A stretch of 64,000 bases of DNA from Haloferax marisrubri (GTDB taxonomy: Archaea > Halobacteriota > Halobacteria > Halobacteriales > Haloferacaceae): NCBI RefSeq assembly GCF_001469875.2, contig NZ_LOPW02000005.1:124001-188000 (forward strand), given 5' to 3'. This document shows positions 25,186-34,359 of this stretch, piece after piece. A program made the translations under genes and the position numbers. Within the stretch, counting starts at the first letter, position 1. Each line of letters starts with the position of its first letter. The notes beneath the pieces are model-generated. The model saw only the letters and a program-made list of their open reading frames with translations. It was not told the origin of the DNA and did no database searches.

Positions 25186-26228
25186 GCGAATCCGAGGTTC
25201 GGCAGACCGAGGTCATCCCACAGTGGAAGCGTGAAGAGGTCGACGAACTCGTCGACTTCATCGAATCCTACGAATCCGTCGGCGTCGTCGGCGTCGCGGG
25301 CATCCCGAGCCGCCAGCTCCAGGCCATGCGCCGCGAGCTTCACGGTTCGGCCGCAGTGCGCATGAGCCGTAACACGCTCGCGAACCGCGCGCTCGACGAA
25401 GTCGACGACGGCTTCGAGGAACTCAAGGAGTACATCGCCGGGCAGGTCGCCCTCATCGGCACGAACGACAACCCGTTCGCCCTGTACAAGGAGCTCGAGG
25501 CGTCGAAGACGCCCGCGCCCATCAACGCCGGTGAAGTCGCCCCGAACGACATCGTCATCCCCGAGGGTGACACCGGTGTCGACCCGGGTCCGTTCGTCGG
25601 CGAACTCCAGCAGGTCGGGGCGTCCGCCCGCATCATGGACGGCTCGATCAAGGTGACGGAAGACTCCAACGTCCTTTCGGCGGGCGAGGAAGTCTCCGAG
25701 GAACTCGCGAACGTCCTGGCGGAACTCGGCATCGAGCCCAAGGAGGTCGGTCTCGACCTCCGCGGCGTCTTCTCCGAAGGCGTCCTGTTCGAGCCCGACG
25801 AACTCGCCATCGACGTGGACGAGTACCGCGCCGACATCCAGTCGGCCGTCTCCGCCGCGACGAACCTGTCGGTCAACGCGGTCTACCCGACCGCCCAGAC
25901 CGCGCCGACGCTCATCGCCAAGGCGACGAGCGAGGCCAAGGCCGTCGGTCTGTTCGCCAACATCGAGAGCCCGGACTTCATGCCCGAGCTCATCTCGAAG
26001 GCGGACGCCCAGCTTCGGGCGCTCGCGGCGAACATCGACGACGAAGAGGCGCTTCCCGAGGAACTCCGCGGCGTGTCCGCGGCTGACACGGGTGCCGCCG
26101 AGGAAGAAGAATCGACTGACGAAGAAGCAGCGGACGCCGACGAGGCAGACGCCGCCGAAGACGACGACGCCGCCGACGACGACGGCGACGACGAAGACGC
26201 TGGCGACGCCCTCGGCTCCCTGTTCTAA
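25182..26228 (+). CDS. rpl10: 50S ribosomal protein L10 / P0 (uL10)
   Basis: 348 residues, archaeal P0-type stalk protein that holds several L12 dimers. The N-terminal rRNA-binding domain begins with [20 protein letters not shown] and contains [17 protein letters not shown]; helical L12-docking spines follow. The acidic C-terminus ends DALGSLF, matching the end of L12 (GLGALFG), the conserved peptide that contacts translation factors. It overlaps rpl1 by four bases. Confidence 0.97.
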   Translation: MSESEVRQTEVIPQWKREEVDELVDFIESYESVGVVGVAGIPSRQLQAMRRELHGSAAVRMSRNTLANRALDEVDDGFEELKEYIAGQVALIGTNDNPFALYKELEASKTPAPINAGEVAPNDIVIPEGDTGVDPGPFVGELQQVGASARIMDGSIKVTEDSNVLSAGEEVSEELANVLAELGIEPKEVGLDLRGVFSEGVLFEPDELAIDVDEYRADIQSAVSAATNLSVNAVYPTAQTAPTLIAKATSEAKAVGLFANIESPDFMPELISKADAQLRALAANIDDEEALPEELRGVSAADTGAAEEEESTDEEAADADEADAAEDDDAADDDGDDEDAGDALGSLF

Positions 26229-26249
26229 CAACACACAAGGTACACAACA

Positions 26250-26588
26250 ATGGAATACGTCTACGCTGCGCTCATCCTGAACGAGTCGGACGAAGAGGTC
26301 AACGAAGAGAACATCACCGCGGTCCTCGAGGCCGCCGGTGTCGATGTCGAGGAGTCCCGTGTCAAGGCGCTCGTCGCCGCGCTCGAGGACGTCGACATCG
26401 AAGAGGCCATCGAGACGGCCGCCGCTGCCCCCGCGCCCGCTGCGGGCGGTTCCGCCGGTGGCGAGGTCGAGGCCGCTGACGACGACGACGAGGAAGACGC
26501 CGAAGAAGAGGCCGCTGACGAAGGCGGCGACGACGACGACGACGACGAAGAAGCCGACGGCGAGGGCCTCGGCGCGCTCTTCGGTTAA
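26250..26588 (+). CDS. rpl12: 50S ribosomal protein L12 (P1/P2-type)
   Basis: 112 residues, archaeal P1. The N-terminal helical dimerisation domain starts [20 protein letters not shown]; a hinge rich in Ala, Gly and Pro and then a very acidic stretch lead to the terminal EGLGALFG that binds elongation factors. It follows rpl10 by 21 bases and is the last gene of the operon. No gene lies in 26589-26785. Confidence 0.97.
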   Translation: MEYVYAALILNESDEEVNEENITAVLEAAGVDVEESRVKALVAALEDVDIEEAIETAAAAPAPAAGGSAGGEVEAADDDDEEDAEEEAADEGGDDDDDDEEADGEGLGALFG

Positions 26589-26785
26589 ACTTCCGCGAGA
26601 CCCCGCCGCATCCGCGGCGACGCTCGCTTCGAAACTCCGATTTCTTTCGACGCAACTCACCAGCGGCGGCGTCGTTCGCACGCCCGACGACTCGATACAG
26701 GCCACGGCGCAGTCGGTGTCGGTGTCGGCGGTGGTGTCGGTGCTGAGCGTAGCTTCATACCGGAAGCCGCGGCCACTTCGGCGCG

Positions 26786-28069
26786 ATGTTCCTCATCGGC
26801 GGGTCGGCTATCACGCTCCTCGACCGAGTGGCGACGCTCGCGTCGCCCGCCGCGGCCGACCCGACGGTCGCCGCCCTCCTCGGCGTGGTCGCCGGCGTCT
26901 GCCTCGGGACGTGCTCGGGGCTCGTCCCCGGCCTCCACGCCAACGCGTTCGCCCTGCTTCTCGCCGGGGTCGCCTCGGAGTTCCCCGGCCCGCCGGTCGC
27001 CGTCGCGGCCGCCGTCCTCGCGGCGTCGACCGTCCACACGTTCCTAGACGTGGTGCCGGCGCTGACGCTCGGCGTGCCTGACGCCGCGCTCGCGCCGGGA
27101 GCGTTGCCGGCGCACAAACTCGTTCTCGGCGGGCGGGGACGCGAAGCGCTCAGGCTATCGGCGCTCGGAAGCGGCGCGGCGCTCTGTCTGGCGGTGCCGG
27201 TCGCGGTGCCTCTCACGGAGGTGTTGGTCGAGGGCTACCCCACCGTCCGCGACCACCTGTGGCTGGTTCTCGTCGGCGTCGCCGCCGCGCTCGTCTGGAC
27301 CGAACCGAGCCGGCGATCGAAACTGGCGGCCTGTGTGAGCATCGCCGCCTCGACCGGACTCGGCCTCGCCGTCCTCGACCGGGCGTTCGAGGGGCCGCTC
27401 CCGGTCGGCGGCGTGTTGGCTCCGCTCTTGGCCGGGCTGTTCGGCATCCCGGTTCTCTTGGCGGCGCGGCGGGGGGCCGGCATCCCGCCGCAGGGTGATG
27501 CCGCGCTCGCGACGTCGCCGCGTTCGGTCGCGCGGAGCGTCGCCGCGGGGACCGGCGGTGGAGCGTTCGTCGGCTACTTACCGGGCGTCTCCGCAGGGGT
27601 CGCCGGCACGCTCGCGCTGGCCGCTCTTCCCGGCCGCGACCCCGACGAATCGACGCGGGCCTACGTCACCGCGACCAGCGCCGCCACGACGGCGACGACG
27701 GTGTTCGCGCTGTTCGCGCTCGCCGGGTTGGGGACGCCCAGAACGGGGGCGCTCGTCGCGCTCACCGAGGCGGAACTCCCGACAGGGCTCGGACTCGCGG
27801 TGCCGGTAACGGTCGTCTCGGGGCTCTGCGGAGCGGTGTTGGTGCCGGTCGTCGGCGACCGGGCGCTCGCGGTCGTCGGAAAACTCGACCAGCGCCGGCT
27901 CGTCACCGCCGTCTGCGCCCTGCTCGTCGTTCTCTCGTGGGCGTTCGCGGGAGTCGGTGGCGTCGCCGTCCTCGTCGTCGCCGGGGTCGTTGGCCACCTC
28001 CCCGTCCGATTCGGCTGTCGGCGCGTCCACCTGATGTGCGTCCTCATAGGGCCGCTGGCGCTCGGGTGA
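26786..28069 (+). CDS. TctA/DUF112-like polytopic membrane protein
   Basis: 427 residues, almost wholly hydrophobic, with about ten to twelve membrane helices. Two related halves each carry a glycine-rich Gly-x-x-Pro-Gly segment ([19 protein letters not shown] near residue 40, and [19 protein letters not shown] near residue 260), the repeat signature of the TctA (tripartite tricarboxylate transporter permease) superfamily in its archaeal form. No periplasmic binding protein or small subunit gene is next to it, so the substrate and even transport activity are unproven. Confidence 0.8.
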   Translation: MFLIGGSAITLLDRVATLASPAAADPTVAALLGVVAGVCLGTCSGLVPGLHANAFALLLAGVASEFPGPPVAVAAAVLAASTVHTFLDVVPALTLGVPDAALAPGALPAHKLVLGGRGREALRLSALGSGAALCLAVPVAVPLTEVLVEGYPTVRDHLWLVLVGVAAALVWTEPSRRSKLAACVSIAASTGLGLAVLDRAFEGPLPVGGVLAPLLAGLFGIPVLLAARRGAGIPPQGDAALATSPRSVARSVAAGTGGGAFVGYLPGVSAGVAGTLALAALPGRDPDESTRAYVTATSAATTATTVFALFALAGLGTPRTGALVALTEAELPTGLGLAVPVTVVSGLCGAVLVPVVGDRALAVVGKLDQRRLVTAVCALLVVLSWAFAGVGGVAVLVVAGVVGHLPVRFGCRRVHLMCVLIGPLALG

Positions 28070-28122
28070 GCCGTGTCCACGCGGGCCACGGATTTCCCCC
28101 AGCAGAACCCGGAAAGACAACG

Positions 28123-28130
28123 GTTAAAAG
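28123..28130 (+). promoter_or_regulatory. TATA box of the zinc-finger / aEF-1 beta unit
   Basis: GTTAAAAG, 23 bases before the ATG at 28153; followed by TCGC as at the rpl11 promoter. Confidence 0.6.
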
Positions 28131-28152
28131 TCGCGCGCCGGTTTATGAGCGT

Positions 28153-28332
28153 ATGAGCGAGTCCGAACAGCGACACGCGCACCAGTGTGTGTCCTGTGGC
28201 ATCAACATCGCCGGCATGAGCGCGGCGACGTTCAAGTGCCCCGACTGTGGCCAGGAGATTTCGCGTTGTTCCAAGTGCCGCAAGCAGAGCAACCTCTACG
28301 AGTGCCCCGACTGCGGATTCATGGGTCCATAA
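28153..28332 (+). CDS. 59-residue double zinc-finger micro-protein (HVO_2753 family)
   Basis: 59 residues with eight cysteines in four CxxC pairs: C12/C15, C29/C32, C39/C42 and C51/C54, several in the CPxCG form. This makes two zinc-binding sites. I recognise it as the Haloferax HVO_2753 family, for which a solution structure was reported and whose loss affects biofilm and swarming; that knowledge is from memory of the literature. Its stop is two bases before the aEF-1 beta ATG and its promoter resembles that of rpl11, so it is likely tied to translation. Its partner molecule is unknown. Confidence 0.93.
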   Translation: MSESEQRHAHQCVSCGINIAGMSAATFKCPDCGQEISRCSKCRKQSNLYECPDCGFMGP

Positions 28333-28334
28333 TC

Positions 28335-28601
28335 ATGGGAAAAGTAGCTGCTAAAATCAAGGTCATGCCGAACAGCCCCGAGCTCGACCTCGACAACCTC
28401 GAGGACGCGCTCGAAGACTCCCTGCCCGAGGGTGCGAAAATCAAGGGCTTCGAACGCGACGACGTCGCGTTCGGTCTCGTCGCCCTCCTGCCGACCGTCA
28501 TCGTCCCCGACGACGCCGGTGGCACCGAGGCCGTCGAGGAAGCGTTCATCGAAGTCGAAGGCGTCGAAAGCGTCTCCGTCGAGAACGTCGGCCGTATCTG
28601 A
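28335..28601 (+). CDS. ef1b: Translation elongation factor aEF-1 beta
   Basis: 88 residues, the nucleotide-exchange factor for aEF-1 alpha, consisting of the catalytic alpha/beta domain only. Recognised by [19 protein letters not shown], the [18 protein letters not shown] segment, and the end [15 protein letters not shown]. The ATG is two bases after the zinc-finger stop codon, so the pair is an operon with tightly coupled translation. A T5 run at 28616-28620 follows and may end the transcript. Confidence 0.95.
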   Translation: MGKVAAKIKVMPNSPELDLDNLEDALEDSLPEGAKIKGFERDDVAFGLVALLPTVIVPDDAGGTEAVEEAFIEVEGVESVSVENVGRI

Positions 28602-28615
28602 GCTGACGACCGACC

Positions 28616-28620
28616 TTTTT
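28616..28620 (+). terminator. T-run after aEF-1 beta
   Basis: TTTTT 15 bases after the stop codon, the kind of U-rich site used for archaeal transcript ends. No hairpin. Confidence 0.35.
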
Positions 28621-28658
28621 CGCAGGTTCGTCCCCGGAGCGACCGCGCTCGCCCGCCG

Positions 28659-28916
28659 TCAGCGGCGCTCCATGAAGTAGATTCCGAGGACGACGCCGAA
28701 CGTGAGTCCGAGCATCACGCCGATAGGCAGCGAGTCGCCGATGACGCCCGCGACGCCGCCGAGGAGAAAGCCGATGGACAACCCGATACCGAACTGCTCG
28801 GCGCTGTGGCTCGACCCCTCGTGGTCGTCGGAATCGACCATCACGCGGGCTGTGGGTTCGGTGTAGCTCTGTCGCTGTACGGACTCCGCGCTCAGGGTGA
28901 CTGACTCCTGGGACAT
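28659..28916 (-). CDS. Small two-helix membrane protein, unknown function
   Basis: 85 residues. A polar N-terminal half (residues 1-42) is followed by two hydrophobic helices (about 44-62 and 65-82) with many Gly residues, ending in the basic MERR. The ATG at 28916 is supported by a TATA-like TTATTGAAT about 25 bases upstream. It is convergent with aEF-1 beta. I recognise no family. Confidence 0.7.
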   Translation of the reverse strand: MSQESVTLSAESVQRQSYTEPTARVMVDSDDHEGSSHSAEQFGIGLSIGFLLGGVAGVIGDSLPIGVMLGLTFGVVLGIYFMERR

Positions 28917-29022
28917 ACCTCATTATTCATCGTGCTATTCAATAACCCTTACTCGTGTTCCCAACTCGCGACAACGAGCGGTTCGTGAGGGCGCGCGGGG
29001 ACGAGCCGAGGGGTTCGACGCC

Positions 29023-30183
29023 TCAGAACGCCGCGTCGAACGCCTGCTGAAGGTCGGCCTTCATGTCGTCGATGTGTTCGACGCCGACGGAGACGCGGAT
29101 GAGGCCGTCGGTGAGACCCGCTTCGAGCCGTTCCTCGCGGGGAATGGCCGCGTGGGTCATCGCCGCGGGCTGTTCGATGAGGCTCTCGACGCCGCCGAGG
29201 CTCTCGGCGAGCGTGAACACCTCGGTCTCCTCGACGACGGTCGAGGCCTGTTCGAGCGAGCCGTCGAGTTCGAACGAGAGCATCCCGCCGAAGTCGTCCA
29301 TCTGCTCGGCCGCGAGGTCGTGTTGCGGGTGGGAGTCGAGGCCGGGGTAGAACACCTCGGAGACAGCCTCGTGGTCGTCGAGCCACGCGGCGAGTTCGCG
29401 GGCGTTGTCACAGTGGCGGTCCATCCGGACCGGGAGCGTCTTCGTCCCGCGGAGGACGAGGAAGCAGTCGAACGGCGAGGGCGTCGCGCCGACGGAGTTC
29501 TGGTAGAAGCCGAGTTCCTCGTCGAGGTCCGCGTCGTCGGTGACGAGCGCGCCGCCGACGACGTCGGAGTGGCCGCCGAGGTACTTCGTCAGCGAGTGCG
29601 AGACGATGTCCGCGCCGTGGTCGAGCGGGCGCTGGAGGTACGGCGTGGCGAAGGTGTTGTCGACGGCGCAGAGCGCGTCGACCTCGTGGGCGATGTCGGC
29701 GAGCGCGCCGATGTCGTTGACGCGCATGAGCGGGTTCGTCGGCGTCTCGACCCACACGAGTTCGGTCTCCTCGCGGACGGCGTCGCGGACGGCGTCGTGG
29801 TCGGTGGTGTCGACGAAGTCGAATTCGAGATCGTACTTCTCGTACACCTGCGTGAAGATGCGGTGGGTGCCGCCGTAGACGTCGTTGCCGGCGACGACGT
29901 GGTCGCCCGCTTCGAGGAGGTTGAGCACGGTGTTTATCGAGCCCATCCCCGAGGCGAAGGCGCGGCCGTACGAGCCGTTTTCGAGCGCCGCGAGGTTCGA
30001 TTCGAGGTCGGTTCGCGTCGGGTTCCCCGTGCGGGAGTACTCGTAGCCGCGGTGGTCGCCCGGCCCGTCTTGGGCGTACGTCGAGTTCGCGTAGATGGGC
30101 GTCATGAGCGCCCCCGTCTCCTCGTCGGGCTCCTGTCCCGCGTGGATGGCGCGCGTCTCGATGCGTCGCTCGTCTTCGGACAT
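29023..30183 (-). CDS. PLP-dependent trans-sulfuration enzyme (cystathionine gamma-synthase/lyase family)
   Basis: 386 residues, Cys/Met-metabolism PLP family. The N-terminus [21 protein letters not shown] is typical, [15 protein letters not shown] carries phosphate-binding residues, and the Schiff-base lysine is in [17 protein letters not shown]. The C-terminal motif [20 protein letters not shown] is conserved. Members either make cystathionine from homoserine esters and cysteine or cleave it; sequence alone does not separate these. Methionine synthase genes 5 kb downstream make a role in methionine or cysteine supply plausible. Confidence 0.9.
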   Translation of the reverse strand: MSEDERRIETRAIHAGQEPDEETGALMTPIYANSTYAQDGPGDHRGYEYSRTGNPTRTDLESNLAALENGSYGRAFASGMGSINTVLNLLEAGDHVVAGNDVYGGTHRIFTQVYEKYDLEFDFVDTTDHDAVRDAVREETELVWVETPTNPLMRVNDIGALADIAHEVDALCAVDNTFATPYLQRPLDHGADIVSHSLTKYLGGHSDVVGGALVTDDADLDEELGFYQNSVGATPSPFDCFLVLRGTKTLPVRMDRHCDNARELAAWLDDHEAVSEVFYPGLDSHPQHDLAAEQMDDFGGMLSFELDGSLEQASTVVEETEVFTLAESLGGVESLIEQPAAMTHAAIPREERLEAGLTDGLIRVSVGVEHIDDMKADLQQAFDAAF

Positions 30184-30270
30184 ACGAGAAGCGCCGCGCC
30201 GACTCGGGTTAAGTCCGTCCCTCCCGCGCGACCACGCGGGAGACACACACGCGCGGTTCGTAACGTGCAA

Positions 30271-30278
30271 TTTATAAT
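30271..30278 (+). promoter_or_regulatory. TATA box of rpl21e-rpoF
   Basis: TTTATAAT, 28 bases before the rpl21e ATG. The divergent trans-sulfuration gene starts about 90 bases to the left. Confidence 0.6.
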
Positions 30279-30306
30279 GGCGACGCAAGTATTCGTTCTC
30301 ACGACT

Positions 30307-30597
30307 ATGCCGAGCTCCAACGGTCCGATGAAGGGGACGCGAGGAAAGCTCTCGAACAAGCCGCGCGAGCGCGGCACTTCGCCGCCGCAGCGCGCTATCG
30401 CGGAATTCGAGGAGGGCCAGAAGGTCCACCTCAACATCGACCCGAGCGTCCGCGAGGGTCGCTTCCACCCGCGCTTCAACGGTCTCACCGGTGAAGTCAC
30501 CGGGAAGCAGGGCCGCGCGTTCAAGGTCCAGATCAACGACGGCGGCAAAGAGAAGACGGTTATCGTCCGTCCTGCTCATCTGCGCGCCCAGCAGTAA
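30307..30597 (+). CDS. rpl21e: 50S ribosomal protein L21e (eL21)
   Basis: 96 residues, archaeal/eukaryotic eL21. Recognised by [20 protein letters not shown] and the KOW-like beta-barrel [19 protein letters not shown]. An in-frame ATG at 30277 would add ten hydrophobic residues ([10 protein letters not shown]), but the family starts at 30307 and the TATA box overlaps the upstream codon. Followed by rpoF after three bases. Confidence 0.96.
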   Translation: MPSSNGPMKGTRGKLSNKPRERGTSPPQRAIAEFEEGQKVHLNIDPSVREGRFHPRFNGLTGEVTGKQGRAFKVQINDGGKEKTVIVRPAHLRAQQ

Positions 30598-30600
30598 GCG

Positions 30601-30957
30601 ATGACCATCTTCAAAGAAAAGCTCGACGAGGAGTATCTGACGACCTCCGAGGTCAAGGAACTGCTCGCCGAGGTTGAGGCGGAACGCGCCGCCGACGAAG
30701 AGCGCGAGATGCGCTACGAACTGGCCCGTGCGATAGAACACGTCAACCGGTTCGCCCACCTCGACCCCGAGGAATCTCGCGAACTCGTCGAGGAGCTCGC
30801 CGAGCTCGAGAAGGTCGACGGTCCGACCGCCATCAAAATCGCGGACCTCCTCCCGCAGTCGCGCGACGAACTCCGCGCGGTGTTCGCCCAGCAGCGCTAC
30901 GCGCTCTCGGGCGACGAACTCGACGAAATCCTCAACGTCGTCGCGAAGTACGTCTGA
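30601..30957 (+). CDS. rpoF: DNA-directed RNA polymerase subunit F (Rpo4)
   Basis: 118 residues, the Rpb4 homologue that with RpoE forms the RNAP stalk involved in open-complex formation and RNA binding. The family pattern is seen in YLTTSEVKELLAEVE and the C-terminal HRDC-like end KIADLLPQSRDELRAVFAQQ. The order rpl21e-rpoF-DUF655-ksgA is conserved in archaea. Confidence 0.94.
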   Translation: MTIFKEKLDEEYLTTSEVKELLAEVEAERAADEEREMRYELARAIEHVNRFAHLDPEESRELVEELAELEKVDGPTAIKIADLLPQSRDELRAVFAQQRYALSGDELDEILNVVAKYV

Positions 30958-30978
30958 CCGCGTGACAGCGCGGCCAAC

Positions 30979-30988
30979 TATTTAAATA
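30979..30988 (+). promoter_or_regulatory. TATA box of the DUF655 gene
   Basis: TATTTAAATA, a near-perfect archaeal TATA box, 22 bases before the ATG at 31011, implying a leaderless transcript separate from rpl21e-rpoF. Confidence 0.65.
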
Positions 30989-31010
30989 TCGGCTCGCCGT
31001 AACTACTGAC

Positions 31011-31604
31011 ATGACACGTACGGAGAGCGGTGACGCCGACGCCACGACCGAGTACGTCGTCGTACTCGACGTACTCCGCCACGGGCGTCAAGGAGACGAC
31101 CGACGGCGCTTCGACGCGGCACCCATCGCGTACGCGCTCGGAGAGTCCGATTTCCGTCTCCTCGAGTTGACCCTCGTCGAAGACGCCGACGTGAGCATCG
31201 GCGACCGGCTCGTCGTCTCGCCGGCCGCCGACCGCGAGCTGATTCAGTCCGTCGAAGAACTCTCGTACGGCGACCTCTCGAACACGGCGACGGCCGAAGT
31301 CGACTACGTCGTCGAGGACATCGTCGAGGCCGACGAACGGCGGTTCGTGGACTTCTACAACGACGCACAGCCCATCACGTTGCGGCTCCACCAACTCAAC
31401 TTGCTGCCCGGCATCGGGAAGAAGCTCCGCGATAAGATTCTCGAATCGCGCAAGCGACAGGGGCCGTTCGAGTCGTTCGAGGACCTCGAAGAGCGCGTCT
31501 CGGGGCTCCACCGCCCGAAGGAGGTCATCGTCGAGCGCATCCTCGACGAACTCCGCGACAACGACGTGAAGTACAAGACGTTCGTCGGACACGACGGGCG
31601 GTAG
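31011..31604 (+). CDS. DUF655 RNA-binding-type protein
   Basis: 197 residues. An N-terminal OB-like beta region (TEYVVVLDVLRHGRQGDDRR) is followed by a helix-hairpin-helix near residue 131 (NLLPGIGKKLRDKILESRKRQGPFESFEDLEERV), a non-sequence-specific nucleic acid binding motif. The family is universal in archaea, lies next to ksgA, and is thought to take part in RNA metabolism or ribosome biogenesis, but has no proven biochemical role that I know of. Confidence 0.9.
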   Translation: MTRTESGDADATTEYVVVLDVLRHGRQGDDRRRFDAAPIAYALGESDFRLLELTLVEDADVSIGDRLVVSPAADRELIQSVEELSYGDLSNTATAEVDYVVEDIVEADERRFVDFYNDAQPITLRLHQLNLLPGIGKKLRDKILESRKRQGPFESFEDLEERVSGLHRPKEVIVERILDELRDNDVKYKTFVGHDGR

Positions 31605-31646
31605 CGGAACGGGACTTTTACCCGCTCCCGCACGATACCTCTCCCA

Positions 31647-32510
31647 ATGACGAGCGACGGCAGCGAACAGGTCCGCGAGGCCGCCGCGCGCGACCCGGAC
31701 GCCCTCATCCGGCGGGCGGGCGCTCGCGGGAACCCGGACCACGACCAGCACTTCCTCGTCGACGACCGCGTCGTCGACCGAATCCCGACGTACCTCCCCG
31801 AGGAGGCGGACCGCTCGCACGTCCTCGAAATCGGCGGCGGGCCGGGCGTCCTCACGGACCGACTGCTCGGCGTCGCCGACCGCGTGACCGTCGTCGAACA
31901 GGACCGAACGTTCGCAGCACACCTGCGCCGCGAGTTCGCCGAGGAGGTCGAAGCCGGGCGGCTCACCGTCGTCGAGGGCGACGCGCTCGACGTCGACCTC
32001 CCCGAGTTCACCGCGTGCGTCTCGAACCTCCCGTACGGCATCTCCTCGGAGATTTCGTTCCGCCTGCTCCCCCGCGGGAAGCCGCTCGTGTTGATGTTCC
32101 AAAAGGAGTTCGGCGAGCGGATGGCCGCCGAGGCGGGCACCTCGGAGTACGGTCGTCTCTCGGTGAGCACCCAGCACTACGGCGAGGTCGAACTCTGCGA
32201 GCACGTCCCCCGCGAGGCGTTCGACCCCAAGCCCGCGGTCCAGAGCGTCATCGTCCGTATCACGCCGCGAACGCCGGATTACGAGGTCGACGACGAGGCG
32301 TTCTTCCTCGACTTCGTGAAGGCGCTTTTCACCCAGCGACGAAAGACAATCAGAAACGGCATCCGCAACACGGCGCACATCTCCGGACTGTCGGACCCCG
32401 AGGCGGTCGTCGAGGCCGCGGACGAGGACGTGCTCCGAAAGCGCGCCGGCAACATGGCTCCCGCTGAGTTCGCCGAACTCGCGCAACTCGCCGCGTCGGT
32501 CGGCTTATAA
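31647..32510 (+). CDS. ksgA: 16S rRNA adenine N6,N6-dimethyltransferase
   Basis: 287 residues, KsgA/RsmA/Dim1 family, dimethylates two adjacent adenosines in the 3' hairpin of 16S rRNA late in small-subunit assembly. Motif I LEIGGGPGVLTDRLL binds SAM, VEGDALDVDLP holds the acidic adenine-binding residues, and NLPYGISSEI is the catalytic NLPY. The C-terminal helical domain carries QRRKTIRNGIRN. Three bases separate it from the MscS gene. Confidence 0.95.
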   Translation: MTSDGSEQVREAAARDPDALIRRAGARGNPDHDQHFLVDDRVVDRIPTYLPEEADRSHVLEIGGGPGVLTDRLLGVADRVTVVEQDRTFAAHLRREFAEEVEAGRLTVVEGDALDVDLPEFTACVSNLPYGISSEISFRLLPRGKPLVLMFQKEFGERMAAEAGTSEYGRLSVSTQHYGEVELCEHVPREAFDPKPAVQSVIVRITPRTPDYEVDDEAFFLDFVKALFTQRRKTIRNGIRNTAHISGLSDPEAVVEAADEDVLRKRAGNMAPAEFAELAQLAASVGL

Positions 32511-32513
32511 CCC

Positions 32514-33707
32514 ATGACTGTCCCCGTACTCGCCGCGGTGCTCCTCCGCCTCGCCGCGACGGCAACCCCCCTCCAGAGCGGCACGGTTCTCGACATCGCG
32601 TCGCTGTTCCCGACGTTCGAACTCCGGGTCGCCGCGAGCGTCCTCGTGACCGTCGCCGTCGTCGCCGTCTGGCGACTCGGCGCGCGACTCCACGACAAGG
32701 AAGTAGAGTTCGTTTCGATGCCGGTGTGGCACCTCTCGGTGACGGTCCTCCGACTCGTCGTCGTCGCCGGCGGCGGGGCGTTCGTCTTCGCGGTCTGGTC
32801 GCTGTCGGGCGACATCGGCACGATTTCGGCGCAGTACGACCTCAACAGACAGACGTTCGTCCGCATCGCGCTGTCGGCGGCGTTCGTCGTCGGCGCGTAC
32901 GTCCTCACGAGCGTCCTCGGCCGGTTCATCGGCGAGATTGCGAGCACGCGCCCGGAGATTTCGGACCACCAGCGCGAAATCATCTACCGCATCGCGCAGG
33001 TGACGACTTACCTCGCCACGCTCGCGGTCATCCTCGGCATCTGGCGGGCCGACCTCGGCGGCTTCCTCGTCGGCGCTGGTTTCCTCGGAATCGTGGTCGG
33101 TATGGCCGCGAGACAGACCCTCGGCGCGCTCATCGCTGGCTTCGTCATCATGTTCTCCCGACCGTTCGAAATCGGCGACTGGGTCGAGGTCGGCGACTAC
33201 GAGGGCATCGTCACCGAAATCACGGTCGTGAACACGCGCATCCAGACGTTCGACGGCGAGTTCGTGATGATTCCGAACGACGTGGTGAGTTCGGAGAGCC
33301 TCGTCAACCGGAGCCGAAAGGGTCGGCTCCGCCTCGACATCGAGGTCGGCGTCGACTACGAGACCGACATCGACCGCGCCGCCGACGTGGCGCAGTCGGC
33401 CGTCGAAGACCTCGACGAGGTGCTGTCGGTGCCGAAGCCGCAGGTCGTCGCCAAGCGGTTCGACGACTCCGCGGTCGTCCTCGGGGTGCGCCCGTGGATA
33501 GACCGCCCGAGCGCCCGCCGGTGGTGGCGCGCGCGGACCGCGACCATCTCGGCCGTCCGCGAGGCGTTCGCCGACGAGGACATCACCATCCCGTTCCCGC
33601 AGCGCGCGCTGTCCGAGCGCGACCCTTCGGGACCGATTCCGCTCACCGACCAGCGAACCGAGGCGAGCCCCGAAGCCGACGGCGGTGTCGAGGGGGCCGA
33701 CGAATGA
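32514..33707 (+). CDS. MscS-type mechanosensitive channel protein
   Basis: 397 residues. Four hydrophobic helices precede the pore helix, rich in Gly and Ala (LVGAGFLGIVVGMAARQTLG, near residue 185), followed by the MscS beta domain signature SRPFEIGDWVEVGDYEGIV. Opens under membrane tension to release solutes at hypo-osmotic shock, an obvious need in a halophile. It is in a tight operon between ksgA and the HemK-type methyltransferase, overlapping the latter by four bases. Confidence 0.92.
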   Translation: MTVPVLAAVLLRLAATATPLQSGTVLDIASLFPTFELRVAASVLVTVAVVAVWRLGARLHDKEVEFVSMPVWHLSVTVLRLVVVAGGGAFVFAVWSLSGDIGTISAQYDLNRQTFVRIALSAAFVVGAYVLTSVLGRFIGEIASTRPEISDHQREIIYRIAQVTTYLATLAVILGIWRADLGGFLVGAGFLGIVVGMAARQTLGALIAGFVIMFSRPFEIGDWVEVGDYEGIVTEITVVNTRIQTFDGEFVMIPNDVVSSESLVNRSRKGRLRLDIEVGVDYETDIDRAADVAQSAVEDLDEVLSVPKPQVVAKRFDDSAVVLGVRPWIDRPSARRWWRARTATISAVREAFADEDITIPFPQRALSERDPSGPIPLTDQRTEASPEADGGVEGADE

Positions 33708-34300
33708 CCGACCTCGCCGAGCGCCGCGGGATGAACACCTCGGTCTACCAGCCCGCGGAGGACTCCGGACTGCTCGCGCAGGCCGCGGTCGGGCGCGTCT
33801 CGGGGCGTGTCCTCGAAGTCGGCACCGGCTCGGGCTGGGTCGCAGAGCGGCTCGCGACGAAGACCGACGCCGACGTGGTCGCGAGCGACCTCAACCCCCA
33901 CGCCTGCCGGCAGGCCGCCGAGCGCGCCGCCGCGCTCCGGGCCGACGGCCACCGCGGGTTCGAGGTCGTCCGCGGGAGCCTCGTCGAACCGTTCCGCGAC
34001 GACGCCTTCGACGCGGTTGCGTTCAACCCGCCGTACCTCCCGGAAGACCTCGAAGCCGCGCGCGACGACTGGATGGAAGTCGCGCTCACCGGCGGCGAGG
34101 ACGGCCGCGAAATCATCGACCCCTTCCTCGACACGGTCGGGCGCGTCCTCAAACCGGGCGGCACCGTCTTCCTCCTCGTGAGTAGCTTCACCGGCTACGA
34201 CGAGGTGCTCGCCCGCGCCGAGGCGAACGGCTTCGGCCACGAGGTCGTCGTCCAGGAGTCGTACCCCTACGAGACGCTCACGGTGCTCGCGTTGGAATAA
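33704..34300 (+). CDS. HemK/Mtq2-type protein-glutamine methyltransferase
   Basis: 198 residues, class I SAM methyltransferase. SAM motif LEVGTGSGWVAERL near residue 36, and NPPYLPE near residue 106, the signature that recognises glutamine or adenine amino groups. Size and N-terminus (MNTSVYQPAEDSGLL) match archaeal/eukaryotic Mtq2, which methylates the GGQ glutamine of release factor aRF1 with partner Trm112. The ATG overlaps the MscS stop by four bases. Confidence 0.9.
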   Translation: MTDLAERRGMNTSVYQPAEDSGLLAQAAVGRVSGRVLEVGTGSGWVAERLATKTDADVVASDLNPHACRQAAERAAALRADGHRGFEVVRGSLVEPFRDDAFDAVAFNPPYLPEDLEAARDDWMEVALTGGEDGREIIDPFLDTVGRVLKPGGTVFLLVSSFTGYDEVLARAEANGFGHEVVVQESYPYETLTVLALE

Positions 34301-34326
34301 CCAATGCGCATATGTTGATACAGGAA

Positions 34327-34334
34327 ATATTATA
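34327..34334 (+). promoter_or_regulatory. TATA box of the methionine synthase pair
   Basis: ATATTATA, about 28 bases before the ATG at 34360. An additional AT-rich palindromic ATGCGCATATG just upstream (34303-34313) could be a binding site. Confidence 0.6.
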
Positions 34335-34359
34335 CACCGTCATTTCTTAGCCAGGAGTG

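Noticed and set aside
28185-28334. N-terminal extension of aEF-1 beta
   Set aside because: The extension overlaps the zinc-finger gene in another frame and is unlike the family, which starts at 28335.
34303-34313. S-adenosylmethionine riboswitch before the methionine synthase pair
   Set aside because: The gap is 59 bases with a TATA box at leaderless distance, leaving no room for an RNA aptamer.
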